A stretch of 28,258 bases of DNA from F2B08 sp046260445 (GCA_046260445.1 JBHEPF010000159.1:1-28258), one strand, 5' to 3'. Positions 6,380-14,551 are shown, counted from the first letter of the stretch. Numbers and translations are program-made. Notes: generated by a model from the sequence alone, not told the origin.

Positions 6380-6504
6380 CAAGTCGTGTCACTAGGAGTT
6401 TCGGGCTGCGTCACTACCCTGCAAACCGCTGACCTGCACGTTCGTATTTCGGCATGTCCCAGAATCGCGATTAGCTGCGGAACTCAGGTCCTGGTGGCTC
6501 CCGG

Positions 6505-6536
6505 TATGCCATTTCGTGCCAGATACGTGCCAGATG
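6505..6536. repeat. Short tandem TGCCA repeats beside tRNA-Arg (possible integrase arm sites)
   Basis: TGCCATTTCG is followed by two copies of CGTGCCAGAT (6515-6524 and 6526-6535), spaced about one helical turn. Closely spaced direct repeats next to the 3' end of a tRNA gene are typical of integrase arm-binding sites. The surrounding DNA (about 6430-6580) is visibly less GC-rich than the core. The function is inferred; no integrase gene lies next to it. Confidence 0.4.
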
Positions 6537-6586
6537 AGAGGCGTTTTCTGTTTATTTCTGTCCACACCTGTCACTCCCCCAAACAG

Positions 6587-6614
6587 CGAATCCCGCTGGT
6601 ATCAGCGGGATTCG
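6587..6614 (-). terminator. Terminator hairpin of tRNA-Arg
   Basis: Perfect 11-bp stem CGAATCCCGCT (6587-6597) and AGCGGGATTCG (6604-6614) with a 6-nt loop. On the minus strand it follows the CCA end of the tRNA directly and is followed by a short T run (CTGTTT). Confidence 0.75.
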
Positions 6615-6689
6615 TGGTGCCCCCGGCAGGATTCGAACCTGCGACACCTTCTTTAGGAGAGAAGTGCTCTTCCCCTGAGCTACGAGGGC
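6615..6689 (-). tRNA. tRNA-Arg (anticodon CCT)
   Basis: On the minus strand: 7-bp acceptor stem GCCCTCG with CGGGGGC, D-arm, anticodon stem CTTCT/AGAAG with loop CTCCTAA (anticodon CCT, reading AGG), T-arm GCAGGTTCGAATCCTGC, discriminator A and encoded CCA (6615-6617). The rare-codon Arg tRNA is a common integration site for mobile elements. Its 3' end faces the accessory DNA on the left. Confidence 0.95.
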
Positions 6690-6729
6690 GTGGCCCACCC
6701 CGTGAAGCGGGCGAACTCGACAGTCAAGC

Positions 6730-7335
6730 CTACCGAGTCCCGACCGCCTTCCCGACCACGTCGACCGTGATGTGGAGCGCGCGGACGATCGACTCCAGAG
6801 GCAGCACATCGACGTCAGGGACGTGGACGAGCCCGGCGATCGGTCGAGGACCGGGTATGGAGGCGAGTGAGGTGAGCGCCGCATACAGCGTCTCGTTGCA
6901 GACATAGGTGCCGGCGGAGTTGGAGATCTCTGCCGGGATCCCGGCGGCGAGGAGCGCCTCGACAATCCGACGGTTCGGGAGCGTGGCGAAGATGCCGTCC
7001 GGCCCACCCGCCACGATGGGAACGCCCTCTGGCGCATACCCGCTGTTGTCCGCGAAGCCCTCCGCCCCACCGGTGTCGCGCAGGTTGATCGCGACCCGCT
7101 CCGGGGTGACGGCGCTCCGCCCGGCAGCCAACCCGGTGAGATTGACCGCGTCGGGCGAATGCGCCTCGACCAGGGCGAGCGCCACCTCACCGCAGCGTCC
7201 GTACTCGACGGGCAGGACGCCGGTGACGACCCCGACCCCGGCAAGGGTCTCGGGGAGCAGACCGACAGCCTCCTGCGTCGGGTTGCGAACATGGGGGCCG
7301 AAGACCTCGAAGCCGGTCACGAGCACGGTAGGCAT
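6730..7335 (-). CDS. pcp: Pyroglutamyl-peptidase I
   Basis: A 201-residue cysteine peptidase (family C15) that removes N-terminal pyroglutamate from peptides in the cytoplasm. It starts MPTVLVTGFEVFG, the family's hallmark. The catalytic triad is visible as E79 (PERVAINLRD), C146 (GTYVCNETLY) and H171 (GLVHVPDV). The length is normal for the family. The frame stays open far upstream against the next gene, but ATG 7335 matches the family start and has a GGGGAGGA ribosome-binding site. It is divergent from the MFS gene with only 30 bp between the starts, so promoters overlap. Confidence 0.93.
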   Translation of the reverse strand: MPTVLVTGFEVFGPHVRNPTQEAVGLLPETLAGVGVVTGVLPVEYGRCGEVALALVEAHSPDAVNLTGLAAGRSAVTPERVAINLRDTGGAEGFADNSGYAPEGVPIVAGGPDGIFATLPNRRIVEALLAAGIPAEISNSAGTYVCNETLYAALTSLASIPGPRPIAGLVHVPDVDVLPLESIVRALHITVDVVGKAVGTR

Positions 7336-7352
7336 CTGACCATCCTCCCCTC

Positions 7353-7358
7353 TAGAGT
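7353..7358 (+). promoter_or_regulatory. -10 element of the MFS transporter gene
   Basis: TAGAGT lies seven bases before GTG 7366, consistent with a leaderless transcript. It sits in the 30-bp gap shared with pcp. Confidence 0.5.
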
Positions 7359-7365
7359 CCATCGG

Positions 7366-8721
7366 GTGAGTCCCCACCCCTTCGACCCGGTCCAGCGCCG
7401 CACCCTCGGCACGCTGGCCTCTACACAGGTCCTGGGCGGCATCGGGCTCGCGGCGGGCATCGCGGTCGGCTCGCTTATCGCCGAGGACATCACCGGCAGC
7501 TCGACGTATGCGGGGCTCGGCGGTACCTTCCAGGTCCTCGGGAGTGCCCTCATCGCCATCCCGGTGGCCCGGCTCATGGCTGCCCGCGGCCGTCGCCCGG
7601 GCCTGGTGCTGGGCTATGCGTTGGCTCTCGCCGGTGCCGTCCTCATCATCACCTCCGCCGTGATCAGCAGCTTCGCGCTCCTGCTTCTGGGGAGCCTGTT
7701 CTTCGGTGGCGCGACGACGTCGAACTCGCAGAGCCGCTTCGCCGCCGCCGACCTCGCCGCGCCGGAGCATCGCGGCCGGGACCTCTCGATCGTCGTGTGG
7801 GCCACGACCATCGGCAGCGTGCTCGGCCCCAACCTCGTCGGTCCGGCTCAGCCCGTCGCGCGCGCCCTCGGGATCCCCACTCTCGCCGGGCCGTTCGTTT
7901 TCTCGCTCGCGGCTATCGCGGTAGCGATCCTCGTCCTTGTCCTCCGGCTGCGCCCGGACCCGCTCATCCTGTCCCGGGAGCGCGAGGCGGCCGCCGTCAG
8001 CGCGGCTGCCGCAGCCGCCGGCGAGACCACATCCCAGACCATCGCCCCTGTCGGCGGCCCGATCCGCCGGGAGGGCAGCATCCGACAGGGCCTCGGAGAC
8101 GTCGTGTCGCACCGTCCTGCGCTTCTCGGCCTCATCACCCTCGCCCTCGGGCACGCGGCCATGGTCTCGTTGATGGTCATGACGCCACTGCACATGCACC
8201 ACGGCGACGCGGACCTCACGCTCATCGGGTTCGTCATCAGCATCCACATCCTCGGGATGTTCGCCCTCTCGCCGCTGGTCGGCATCGCCGTCGACCGCGT
8301 GGGCGCAGTTCCCGTCGCCCGGCTCGGGGGCGTCATCCTCCTCACCGCCGCGGTGACCGGCGCATTCGCCGCCGAGGGGTTCTCGGTCCTGCTCACCGTG
8401 GCGCTCTTCCTTCTCGGCGTCGGCTGGTCGTGCACGCTCGTGAGCGGCTCCACGCTTCTCACGGCCGCGCTCACCCCCGTGCAACGGCCGGGCGCCCAGG
8501 GCTCGGCAGACCTGCTCATGGGGTTGGCCGCCGGGGGCGGTGGGGCGCTCGCCGGTGTGATCATCGCCCAGGCCTCGTATGCGGCGCTCGCCGCCGGCGT
8601 CGGAGTCCTCGCCGTCGCGATCCTCGTCGCGACGGTCGTGCTCACCCGACCCCGGACCAGCGGTGACAAAGGGGGAGACACGCATTCAGGGGACCAGTCG
8701 ATGGCAGGGCATCGCGGATAG
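7366..8721 (+). CDS. Major facilitator superfamily transporter
   Basis: A 451-residue integral membrane protein with about 12 hydrophobic segments in two groups, split by a cytoplasmic loop near residues 205-245 that is rich in Arg, Glu and Ala. The MFS motif A equivalent between helices 2 and 3 reads ARLMAARGRRPGLVLGYALA. The second half begins near HRPALLGLITLALGHAAMVS. It is probably a proton-driven exporter, but the substrate cannot be told. GTG 7366 was chosen because a -10 box lies seven bases before it and the product starts just before the first helix. The open frame reaches back to 7159 against pcp, which is not coding here. The stop codon lies within the next gene's promoter. Confidence 0.88.
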   Translation: MSPHPFDPVQRRTLGTLASTQVLGGIGLAAGIAVGSLIAEDITGSSTYAGLGGTFQVLGSALIAIPVARLMAARGRRPGLVLGYALALAGAVLIITSAVISSFALLLLGSLFFGGATTSNSQSRFAAADLAAPEHRGRDLSIVVWATTIGSVLGPNLVGPAQPVARALGIPTLAGPFVFSLAAIAVAILVLVLRLRPDPLILSREREAAAVSAAAAAAGETTSQTIAPVGGPIRREGSIRQGLGDVVSHRPALLGLITLALGHAAMVSLMVMTPLHMHHGDADLTLIGFVISIHILGMFALSPLVGIAVDRVGAVPVARLGGVILLTAAVTGAFAAEGFSVLLTVALFLLGVGWSCTLVSGSTLLTAALTPVQRPGAQGSADLLMGLAAGGGGALAGVIIAQASYAALAAGVGVLAVAILVATVVLTRPRTSGDKGGDTHSGDQSMAGHRG

Positions 8722-8724
8722 CCT
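8719..8724 (+). promoter_or_regulatory. -10 element of the helicase-nuclease gene
   Basis: TAGCCT lies six bases before GTG 8731. Its first three bases are the stop codon of the MFS gene, so the promoter is embedded in the end of the upstream gene. Confidence 0.5.
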
Positions 8725-8730
8725 GAGTCG

Positions 8731-11700
8731 GTGACCGAGACCCCGACCGACCCGCGCCGCGACCTCGTCGCCGCCGCTGTGGCCCGGTGGTCTCGACAGC
8801 TCGTCGACCTCGGCGGCCGCAACACGCTGCTGTGGTACCGCGACCTGCGGGCGGGCACCCTCGACCTCACGATGGCGCATCCCGGCGGACTGTCGGTGCT
8901 CATGGCCGGAGGGGCGCCACGCCTGCGGGACCTGTTCCGTGAGGACACCGCCTTCGCCGAAGCCCGGCACCGTGCCCGGACCATCGCCGCGAAGTCCCGC
9001 GAGCTGCTCGAGGAGCGCGGCATCGCGACCCTCCACCTCGCCATCGGGATGGCCACCTGGGACCTCCCCCGCACCACCCGCACGCCGATGGCGCCGGTCC
9101 TCCTGCGCTCGGCCACGCTCCGGCCGACGACGCCGGCCCAGGACGACTTCGTCCTCGCCGTCTCGCCCGAGGTCGAGCTCAATCCCGTGCTTGTCCACTA
9201 CCTCGTCGAGCAGCGGGGTATCACCCTCGACGCGGATCAGATCGAGGCCCTCACCGACACCCCGACCGGCTTCGACCCCCAGCCGGCCTACCGTGCGCTG
9301 GCGGAGGTATGCGCTGGTCTCGACGGCTTCTCCATCTCTCCTCGCCAGGTAGTCGGCACGTTCTCGTATGCGAAGCTCCCCATGGTCGTCGACCTCGCCG
9401 CCCAGATCGACGGACTCGCGAACCACGACGTCGTCGCGGCCCTCGCCGGAGACGCCGACGCCCTGTCGTCGGTGCGCTCGAGCCCGCCCCAGCCCGACCT
9501 GCGCGTCGACCCCCGGCGGGAGCACCTCGTCCTCGACGCCGACGCGACGCAGATCGCCGCGATCGAGGCGGCCCGGGTGGGGTCCAACCTCGTCATACAG
9601 GGACCACCCGGTACCGGCAAGTCCCAGACGATCGCCAACCTCATCGCCGCCCTCATGGCCGACGGCCGCCGGGTCCTCTTCGTCGCCGAGAAGCGCGCCG
9701 CCATCGACGCCGTGCACCAACGCCTCACCCAGGTGGGCCTGGCCGACCTCGTGCTCGACCTCTATGACGGGGTGGGCAGCCGGCGCGCAGTGGCACGGGA
9801 GTTCGGTGCCGCCCTCGACGCCTACTCCCAGCCGCAGCGGCCCGGATCCGGCAGCGCCAACGGTCCGCAGGCGACCACCCTGCTCCTTGCGACCCAGGGC
9901 GAGCTCACGGGACATCGCGACGCCCTGCACGGCAGGCGCGAGCCCTACGGCGTCTCGGCCTTCGAGGCACAGGAGTCGGTCAGCCGGCTCGCGGCGGCGA
10001 GCCCGCCGCCGCGGAGCAAGGTCCGGCTGCGGGGGGAGAGCCTGCACGGCGTCGACCGGACCCGGATGGAGGAGTCGGGCTCCGCCCTGGCCCGTGCCGC
10101 GAGCCTGGGCGCCTGGTCGGAGGACGCCGAGCACGACCCGTGGTTCGGAGCACGCATCCCGACGAGCGAGGACGCCGTGCGCGCCCTCGAGATCGCCGAG
10201 CGGTATGCGGGGGGCGGCCTCGAGAAGTTCTCCACCCTCGTCGAAGAGGTCTTCGGCTCGTTGCGGATCCCCAGCGCCACCTCGGTCACGGAGTGGGGAA
10301 CGATCCTCGGCACGGCCAGCCGGGTGAAGGAGACCCTCGAGACCTTCCGGGCCGAGCTGTTCGACGTGCCTCTGGCCGACCTCATCGGCGCGACTGGCAC
10401 TCGCGAGTACCGCCGCTCGCATGGTGTCGAGCTGAGCTGGTGGGAGCGCTGGCGGCTGCGCCGCCAGGCTGAGCGCTATCTGCGCCCCGGCCCGCGGCCC
10501 CGCAGCCTCCACGACGAGCTCGTCGCGGCCGATGGCCAGCGCCAGGCGTGGAACAAGCTCATGGGCAAGGGTGGCCGACCGGAGGTCCCGCACGACCTGG
10601 GGAGAGCGGTCGACGCATACGCCCGCCTTTCGGCCGACCTCGAGTGGCTCGGGGCTCGCCTCGCCGGAACCGCAGGTGGGGGCCGCTTCCTCACCGACCC
10701 GATCGTCCTGGTCGCCGAGCGCTTCGATGCCCTCGCGGCCGCACCCGAGCGACTCCGGGTCATTCCGAGCGTCATCGGCGTGCTCGACGACGCCCGCGCC
10801 CAGGGCTGGGGGCCGCTCATCGAGGACCTCGCCTCCCGCCGGGTGGCGCCGCAGGGTGTATCGGCCGAGGTCGCGTTCGTGTGGTGGACCTCGGTCTGCG
10901 ACGACATCGCCCTGGCCGATCCGCTCTACGGCGAGCCGGCGGGCGACCGGCTGCGCGCCGTGGTGAGCGACTTCGCCGAGGCCGACCGGCAGCACCTGCG
11001 TGACAACGCGGCACGGGTGCGCGAGGCCGTCGCGGGTCGCGCCCGCACAGAGCTGAGACACCGGCCCGCCGAGGAGTCACTCGTGCGCGCCGAGGCGGGC
11101 CGCAGCCGTGGCCACAAGTCTCTGCGCGACCTCATGTCGAGCTCCTCCGGCCTGCTCACGGCCCTCAAACCGTGCTGGATGATGAGCCCGCTCGTCGTCG
11201 CCGGCGCGCTGCCGCAGGGCACCTACTTCGATGTCGTCATCTTCGACGAGGCCTCGCAGATCCCTCCGGCGCAGGCCGTCTCCGCGATCGCTCGGGCCCA
11301 CCACGTCGTGGTCGCCGGCGACGACCGGCAGCTGCCGCCCACGACCTTCTTCACGAGCGCCGGCGACGACCTCACCGACGAGGTCGCCATCGAGGGGAGC
11401 CAGGTCGACCTCACGAGCGGGTTCGAGTCGGTCCTCGACGTGCTCGCGGCGGTCGTCCCGGTACGGCGGCTCTCGTGGCACTATCGTTCAACCGACGAGC
11501 GGCTCATCGCCTTCGCCAACGACCACCTCTATGACGGCGCGCTCATCACCTTCCCCGGCACCGGCACCGACTCTCCGCTGTCCGTCGAGCACGTCGACGG
11601 GGTCGGAGTGCTCACCGAGGGGTCCGAGGGCGTCGAGACGACCACCAGCGAGGTCGACCGGGTGACCGATCTCGTCCTCGAGCACGCCCGCACCCGGCCG

Positions 11701-12534
11701 GAGGACTCCCTCGGCGTCATCGCGCTCGGGATCACCCACGCGACCCGCCTCGAGGAGGCGATCCGGACGGCCCTGGCGGCCGAACCCGGTCTCGCTCCCT
11801 TCTTCGACGAGGAGCGGGGCGAGCGCTTCTTCGTCAAGAACCTCGAACGCGTCCAGGGCGACGAGCGCGACGCGATCATCCTCTCGATCGGCTACGGCAA
11901 GACCCCGCACGGGCGGGTCATCTACCGGTTCGGGCCGATCAACCAGGAGGGCGGCGAGCGGCGGCTCAACGTCGCCATCACCCGCTCGCGCCGCCGGATG
12001 ACGGTCGTCACCTCGCTGCGGTCGGGCGACCTCGACCCTGAGCGGCTCAACTCGCGCGGAGCGAGGATGCTGCGCGACTTCCTCGCCTATGCCGAGCGGG
12101 CCGGGCGGGCTGAGCTGCCTCCGACCGTCAGCGAACGCGGAGGGGACCTGCCGCTCGTGATGAGCGAGATGGCCCGACGCCTGCGGGCACATGACCTGGT
12201 CGTCCACGAGGGCTATGGCCATGGTGAGGCCCCGATCGACCTCGCCATCGAGGACCCGAACAGCAGTGGGACTCTCGTTCTCGCGGTGGAGTCCGACGGG
12301 CCGCAGTATGCGTCACTCGCCACGGTCCGCGACCGGGACCGGCTCCGGGCCGAGCACCTCGCCAGGCTCGGCTGGGTGCACCACCGGATCTGGACGGCGG
12401 ACGTGTTCCGGGACCCGGCCCGCGACGTCTCCGCGATCGTCCGGCTCGCGCACCGCCGGGCTCCGGCGCCTCTGGTAGAGGACGAACAGGTTGCAGAGGA
12501 AGCCCCCGGTGGGTCCGAGTCCCCGACTGCCTGA
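8731..12534 (+). CDS. DUF4011 / SF1 helicase / PD-(D/E)XK-type nuclease
   Basis: A 1267-residue multidomain protein. An N-terminal DUF4011-type region (SRQLVDLGGRNTLLWYRDLR, about residues 19-38) precedes a UPF1-like SF1 helicase. The helicase has Walker A GPPGTGKSQ (291-299), a long insert to about residue 790, Walker B VIFDEASQIP (D839, E840), GDDRQLPPTTFF, LSWHYRS, RVQGDERDAIILSIGYG and LNVAITRSRRRM. The C-terminus resembles the Vsr-like MTES_1575 endonuclease domain: D1170, then E1187-S-D-G with R-D-R-D-R-L-R after it. Such proteins are thought to unwind and cut nucleic acids in repair or antiphage defence. From memory, a DUF4011-helicase-Vsr architecture has been reported as a defence system (Hhe). 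It has its own promoter and is translationally coupled to the small gene behind it. Confidence 0.88.
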   Translation: MTETPTDPRRDLVAAAVARWSRQLVDLGGRNTLLWYRDLRAGTLDLTMAHPGGLSVLMAGGAPRLRDLFREDTAFAEARHRARTIAAKSRELLEERGIATLHLAIGMATWDLPRTTRTPMAPVLLRSATLRPTTPAQDDFVLAVSPEVELNPVLVHYLVEQRGITLDADQIEALTDTPTGFDPQPAYRALAEVCAGLDGFSISPRQVVGTFSYAKLPMVVDLAAQIDGLANHDVVAALAGDADALSSVRSSPPQPDLRVDPRREHLVLDADATQIAAIEAARVGSNLVIQGPPGTGKSQTIANLIAALMADGRRVLFVAEKRAAIDAVHQRLTQVGLADLVLDLYDGVGSRRAVAREFGAALDAYSQPQRPGSGSANGPQATTLLLATQGELTGHRDALHGRREPYGVSAFEAQESVSRLAAASPPPRSKVRLRGESLHGVDRTRMEESGSALARAASLGAWSEDAEHDPWFGARIPTSEDAVRALEIAERYAGGGLEKFSTLVEEVFGSLRIPSATSVTEWGTILGTASRVKETLETFRAELFDVPLADLIGATGTREYRRSHGVELSWWERWRLRRQAERYLRPGPRPRSLHDELVAADGQRQAWNKLMGKGGRPEVPHDLGRAVDAYARLSADLEWLGARLAGTAGGGRFLTDPIVLVAERFDALAAAPERLRVIPSVIGVLDDARAQGWGPLIEDLASRRVAPQGVSAEVAFVWWTSVCDDIALADPLYGEPAGDRLRAVVSDFAEADRQHLRDNAARVREAVAGRARTELRHRPAEESLVRAEAGRSRGHKSLRDLMSSSSGLLTALKPCWMMSPLVVAGALPQGTYFDVVIFDEASQIPPAQAVSAIARAHHVVVAGDDRQLPPTTFFTSAGDDLTDEVAIEGSQVDLTSGFESVLDVLAAVVPVRRLSWHYRSTDERLIAFANDHLYDGALITFPGTGTDSPLSVEHVDGVGVLTEGSEGVETTTSEVDRVTDLVLEHARTRPEDSLGVIALGITHATRLEEAIRTALAAEPGLAPFFDEERGERFFVKNLERVQGDERDAIILSIGYGKTPHGRVIYRFGPINQEGGERRLNVAITRSRRRMTVVTSLRSGDLDPERLNSRGARMLRDFLAYAERAGRAELPPTVSERGGDLPLVMSEMARRLRAHDLVVHEGYGHGEAPIDLAIEDPNSSGTLVLAVESDGPQYASLATVRDRDRLRAEHLARLGWVHHRIWTADVFRDPARDVSAIVRLAHRRAPAPLVEDEQVAEEAPGGSESPTA

Positions 12535-12886
12535 CCTCACGCTTGCCGATGCGGGGCGAGCCTTCGTCATGCGGCCTGGATCGGTGCGGGCACTCGTCGT
12601 CCCGGCCGGGTCGGGGTCGCCGCCGGCGGTCGCGGGACCGGTGAGCCTGGTCGCCGAGGAGTCCGGGCAGAGCGACGGGGCAGGGACGGTCCGCCGCTAC
12701 CGACTCGAGGCGCTCGCGGCCGGCACTGCGACGATCCGGTCGGGGGATGTGGAGTGGCGCATCGAGGTGAGGGGACCCGCGCACACGGTCGAACAGACCC
12801 GCGACGACACGGATGAGGGCTGGGGCGACGTCGGGTCGCGGCACTCCCGGACGTGGTGGGAGGAGCAGCGCCCTCCGCACTGGTGA
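12509..12886 (+). CDS. Small hypothetical protein coupled to the helicase gene
   Basis: A 125-residue protein of no family I can name. It overlaps the helicase gene by 26 bp, with AGAGGA at 12494-12499 as ribosome-binding site for GTG 12509, so the two are probably translated together. The centre has alternating beta-like segments (GTVRRYRLEALAAGTATIRS, then VEWRIEVRG), faintly like small Ig-like inhibitor domains. The C-terminus is charged and Trp-rich (DEGWGDVGSRHSRTWWEEQR). No signal peptide or membrane segment is seen. Placement suggests a partner or regulator of the helicase-nuclease, but this is inference. Confidence 0.7.
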   Translation: MGPSPRLPDLTLADAGRAFVMRPGSVRALVVPAGSGSPPAVAGPVSLVAEESGQSDGAGTVRRYRLEALAAGTATIRSGDVEWRIEVRGPAHTVEQTRDDTDEGWGDVGSRHSRTWWEEQRPPHW

Positions 12887-12888
12887 CG

Positions 12889-12928
12889 CGAACGGCCCCC
12901 GGTCGATGAAGGGAACGGGGACCGTTCG
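12889..12928. terminator. Bidirectional terminator-like hairpin
   Basis: CGAACGG-CCCC (12889-12899) pairs with GGGG-A-CCGTTCG (12917-12928), one bulged A. It sits between the converging small orphan gene and mscL and could end both transcripts. There is no T run. Confidence 0.55.
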
Positions 12929-12944
12929 GGTCGTGCGAGGTGAC

Positions 12945-13304
12945 TCAGCCGCGGGCGCGGAGGGAGTCGCGGATCTCGCGGAGCAGCTCGACGCTCTCCT
13001 CGGTGGTGGGCTCCTCCGCGGTGACGTAGCGCTCACGAGCGGCCTGGTACGGCTTGACGACGAAGAAGTACACGATGGCCGCGATGAGGATGAAGGAGAC
13101 GACGAAGGTGAGGAACGGTCCGACGGTCGTGAAGCCGCCGACCTCCCACTCGTCGAAGTTCGGGGCGCCGCCGGCCTTGGCGAGGGCCTCCATGACGATG
13201 GCGGTGAAGCTCTCGACGACCTTGGCGAAAGCGCCGGCGATGATGAACGCGACAGCAAGTTCGACGAGGTTGCCACGCATGGTGAAGTCCTTGAAGCCCT
13301 TCAT
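12945..13304 (-). CDS. mscL: Large-conductance mechanosensitive channel MscL
   Basis: A 119-residue MscL, the pentameric inner-membrane valve that opens on high membrane tension to release solutes on osmotic downshock. The N-terminal amphipathic helix MKGFKDFTMRGNLVELAVAF leads into TM1 (IIAGAFAKVVESFTAIVM). TM2 is FLTFVVSFILIAAIVYFFVV, followed by the K-P-Y hinge region and a charged C-terminal helix (ESVELLREIRDSL). ATG 13304 was chosen because it gives the family's exact N-terminus and is preceded by GAAGGAG. An in-frame TTG lies 24 codons upstream at 13376. Confidence 0.95.
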   Translation of the reverse strand: MKGFKDFTMRGNLVELAVAFIIAGAFAKVVESFTAIVMEALAKAGGAPNFDEWEVGGFTTVGPFLTFVVSFILIAAIVYFFVVKPYQAARERYVTAEEPTTEESVELLREIRDSLRARG

Positions 13305-13382
13305 GGGACTCTCCTTCTCAGTTCTGTGGGGTGTCTGTGGGATGGCGCACGCGAAGCGGCGCCGATCCGATGTCAACGGGTG

Positions 13383-13388
13383 AGGCTA
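13383..13388 (-). promoter_or_regulatory. -10 element of mscL
   Basis: TAGCCT on the minus strand. Transcription would begin near 13376, giving a 5' leader of about 72 nt that carries the strong ribosome-binding site. A TTG in frame with mscL stands six bases after it. Confidence 0.45.
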
Positions 13389-13430
13389 GTCCACTCCTGG
13401 TGGTTGCGCGACCGCGTACCCGGCTGCGAG

Positions 13431-13607
13431 CTAGCGCGAGACCAGGGATGTCAGCGCCGCGGGGTCAGCTGTGAGCGCGATCGCATACCCCGTGATGACC
13501 ATAGCCACCGCCGCGGTCCGGCGCAGGACGAACCGCCGCCAGGCTGCGCGCCGGCCGGGCCCGAGAAGTCCGGGGAAGGCGCCGGCGAGACGTAGCCGCG
13601 GGTGCAT
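13431..13607 (-). pseudogene. Possible N-terminal remnant of an SAF-domain protein
   Basis: A 58-residue frame with a basic start and one hydrophobic segment: RRAAWRRFVLRRTAAVAMVI, then TGYAIALTADPAAL, ending at once. This pattern (basic, R-R-x-x-A-A, one membrane helix) is how actinobacterial SAF-domain (CpaB/RcpC-like) proteins begin, and I recall such a gene lying near mscL and fmdB. The extracellular SAF domain that should follow is absent, so this may be a decayed gene. It could equally be a chance frame. No clear ribosome-binding site is seen. Confidence 0.3.
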
Positions 13608-13681
13608 CCGGCTTGGGCTCGCGACCGCGCGGTGTCGACCCGCAGCACCGGGGGTCTTGTCGCGCCGCACTGCGCCGTGGC

Positions 13682-14509
13682 TCACGGCGGGTCGAACGGC
13701 AAGCGCAGCCCGTCGAGGGACTGCTGACAGCGGCAGCCCGGTTCTGTGTCGTCGGGCTCGGGCAGCGCACCGATCACCTCGGCCACTACGCCCTTGAGTC
13801 GGTCGACGTTCCCCGCGAACGCGGCCAGGACCGCTTGGTGGGTGACTGCAGCTCCGCCGTCGACGCCGGCATCGAGGTCGGTGACCAGCGCCACCGTTGT
13901 GAAACACATCGCGAGCTCACGCGCCAGACCTGCCTCCGGCATCGCGGTCATGCCGACGACCGACCATCCGGCCTGCTGGTGCATGATCGACTCCGCGCGC
14001 GTGGAGAAACGTGGGCCGTTGATGACCACGAGCGTCCCCCCGTCGACGACCTGCAGGTCATGGCGCGGCGCGGTCGCCACGACGGCCCGCCGCCCCACCG
14101 GGCAGTAGGGGTCGGCGAACTCGACGTGGATGACCGCGCCGGGCTCGTCGTAGAACGTGTGGTTCCGGCCCCAGGTCCGGTCGACGACCTGCTCGGGCAC
14201 GACGATCGCGCCCGGCCCGACCTCGGCCCGCAGCGATCCGACCGCGCAAGGGGAGATGACCTGCCGGACCCCGACGCTGCGCAGCGCCCAGAGATTGGCG
14301 CGGTAGTTCACCCGGTGAGGCGGGAAGCGGTGGTCCTCCCCGTGCCGGGCGATGAAGGCGACCCGACGCCCCTCGATCGAGCCGATGACGAGGTCGGCGC
14401 TCGGCTGGCCGAACGGTGTCTGCACCGCTACTCGCTCGGCGTCGAAGAACGAGTAGAAGCCGGAGCCGCCGATGACGCCGTAGTGCGCCGGCACAGGAGA
14501 AGAGGTCAC
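13682..14509 (-). CDS. mtnP: S-methyl-5'-thioadenosine phosphorylase
   Basis: A 275-residue purine-nucleoside-phosphorylase-fold enzyme that splits methylthioadenosine with phosphate into adenine and methylthioribose-1-phosphate, clearing the by-product of polyamine synthesis. Family motifs in order: YGVIGGSGFYSF (about 10-21), ARHGEDHRFPPHRVNYRANL (about 53-72), VISPCAVGSL and NGPRFSTRAES (about 164-174), then VGMTAMPEAGLARELAMCF with the substrate-binding Met and Glu. The C-terminal extension carries C-R-C. The GTG start lies seven bases after a -10 box, so it is probably leaderless. It follows the FmdB gene on the same strand with a 42-bp gap. Confidence 0.9.
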   Translation of the reverse strand: MTSSPVPAHYGVIGGSGFYSFFDAERVAVQTPFGQPSADLVIGSIEGRRVAFIARHGEDHRFPPHRVNYRANLWALRSVGVRQVISPCAVGSLRAEVGPGAIVVPEQVVDRTWGRNHTFYDEPGAVIHVEFADPYCPVGRRAVVATAPRHDLQVVDGGTLVVINGPRFSTRAESIMHQQAGWSVVGMTAMPEAGLARELAMCFTTVALVTDLDAGVDGGAAVTHQAVLAAFAGNVDRLKGVVAEVIGALPEPDDTEPGCRCQQSLDGLRLPFDPP

Positions 14510-14516
14510 GCCACGA

Positions 14517-14522
14517 AGGCTA
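14517..14522 (-). promoter_or_regulatory. -10 element of mtnP
   Basis: TAGCCT on the minus strand, seven bases before GTG 14509, in the gap after fmdB. This supports separate, leaderless transcription of mtnP. Confidence 0.5.
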
Positions 14523-14551
14523 ACCGGATCGTGCGTGGAGCAGGCCCTCGG

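Noticed and set aside
4546..6392. GTGACACG near both ends as the terminal repeats of the IS.
   Set aside because: The match is 8 bp plus scattered positions; the 11-bp perfect repeat with the 21-bp-spaced GCGTGT at both ends is better. Neither choice gives a target duplication.
6331..6414. Longer start (6414) for the IS transposase.
   Set aside because: The extra 28 residues cross the terminal inverted repeat and precede the conserved MFVR start, which has its own -10 box.
6730..8685. 651-codon minus-strand frame.
   Set aside because: Only its last 201 codons are the pcp gene; the rest is the antisense shadow of the MFS transporter.
8686..11061. 791-codon minus-strand frame opposite the helicase gene.
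   Set aside because: Low-complexity Gly/Arg/Glu composition with no family; the opposite strand has clear helicase motifs.
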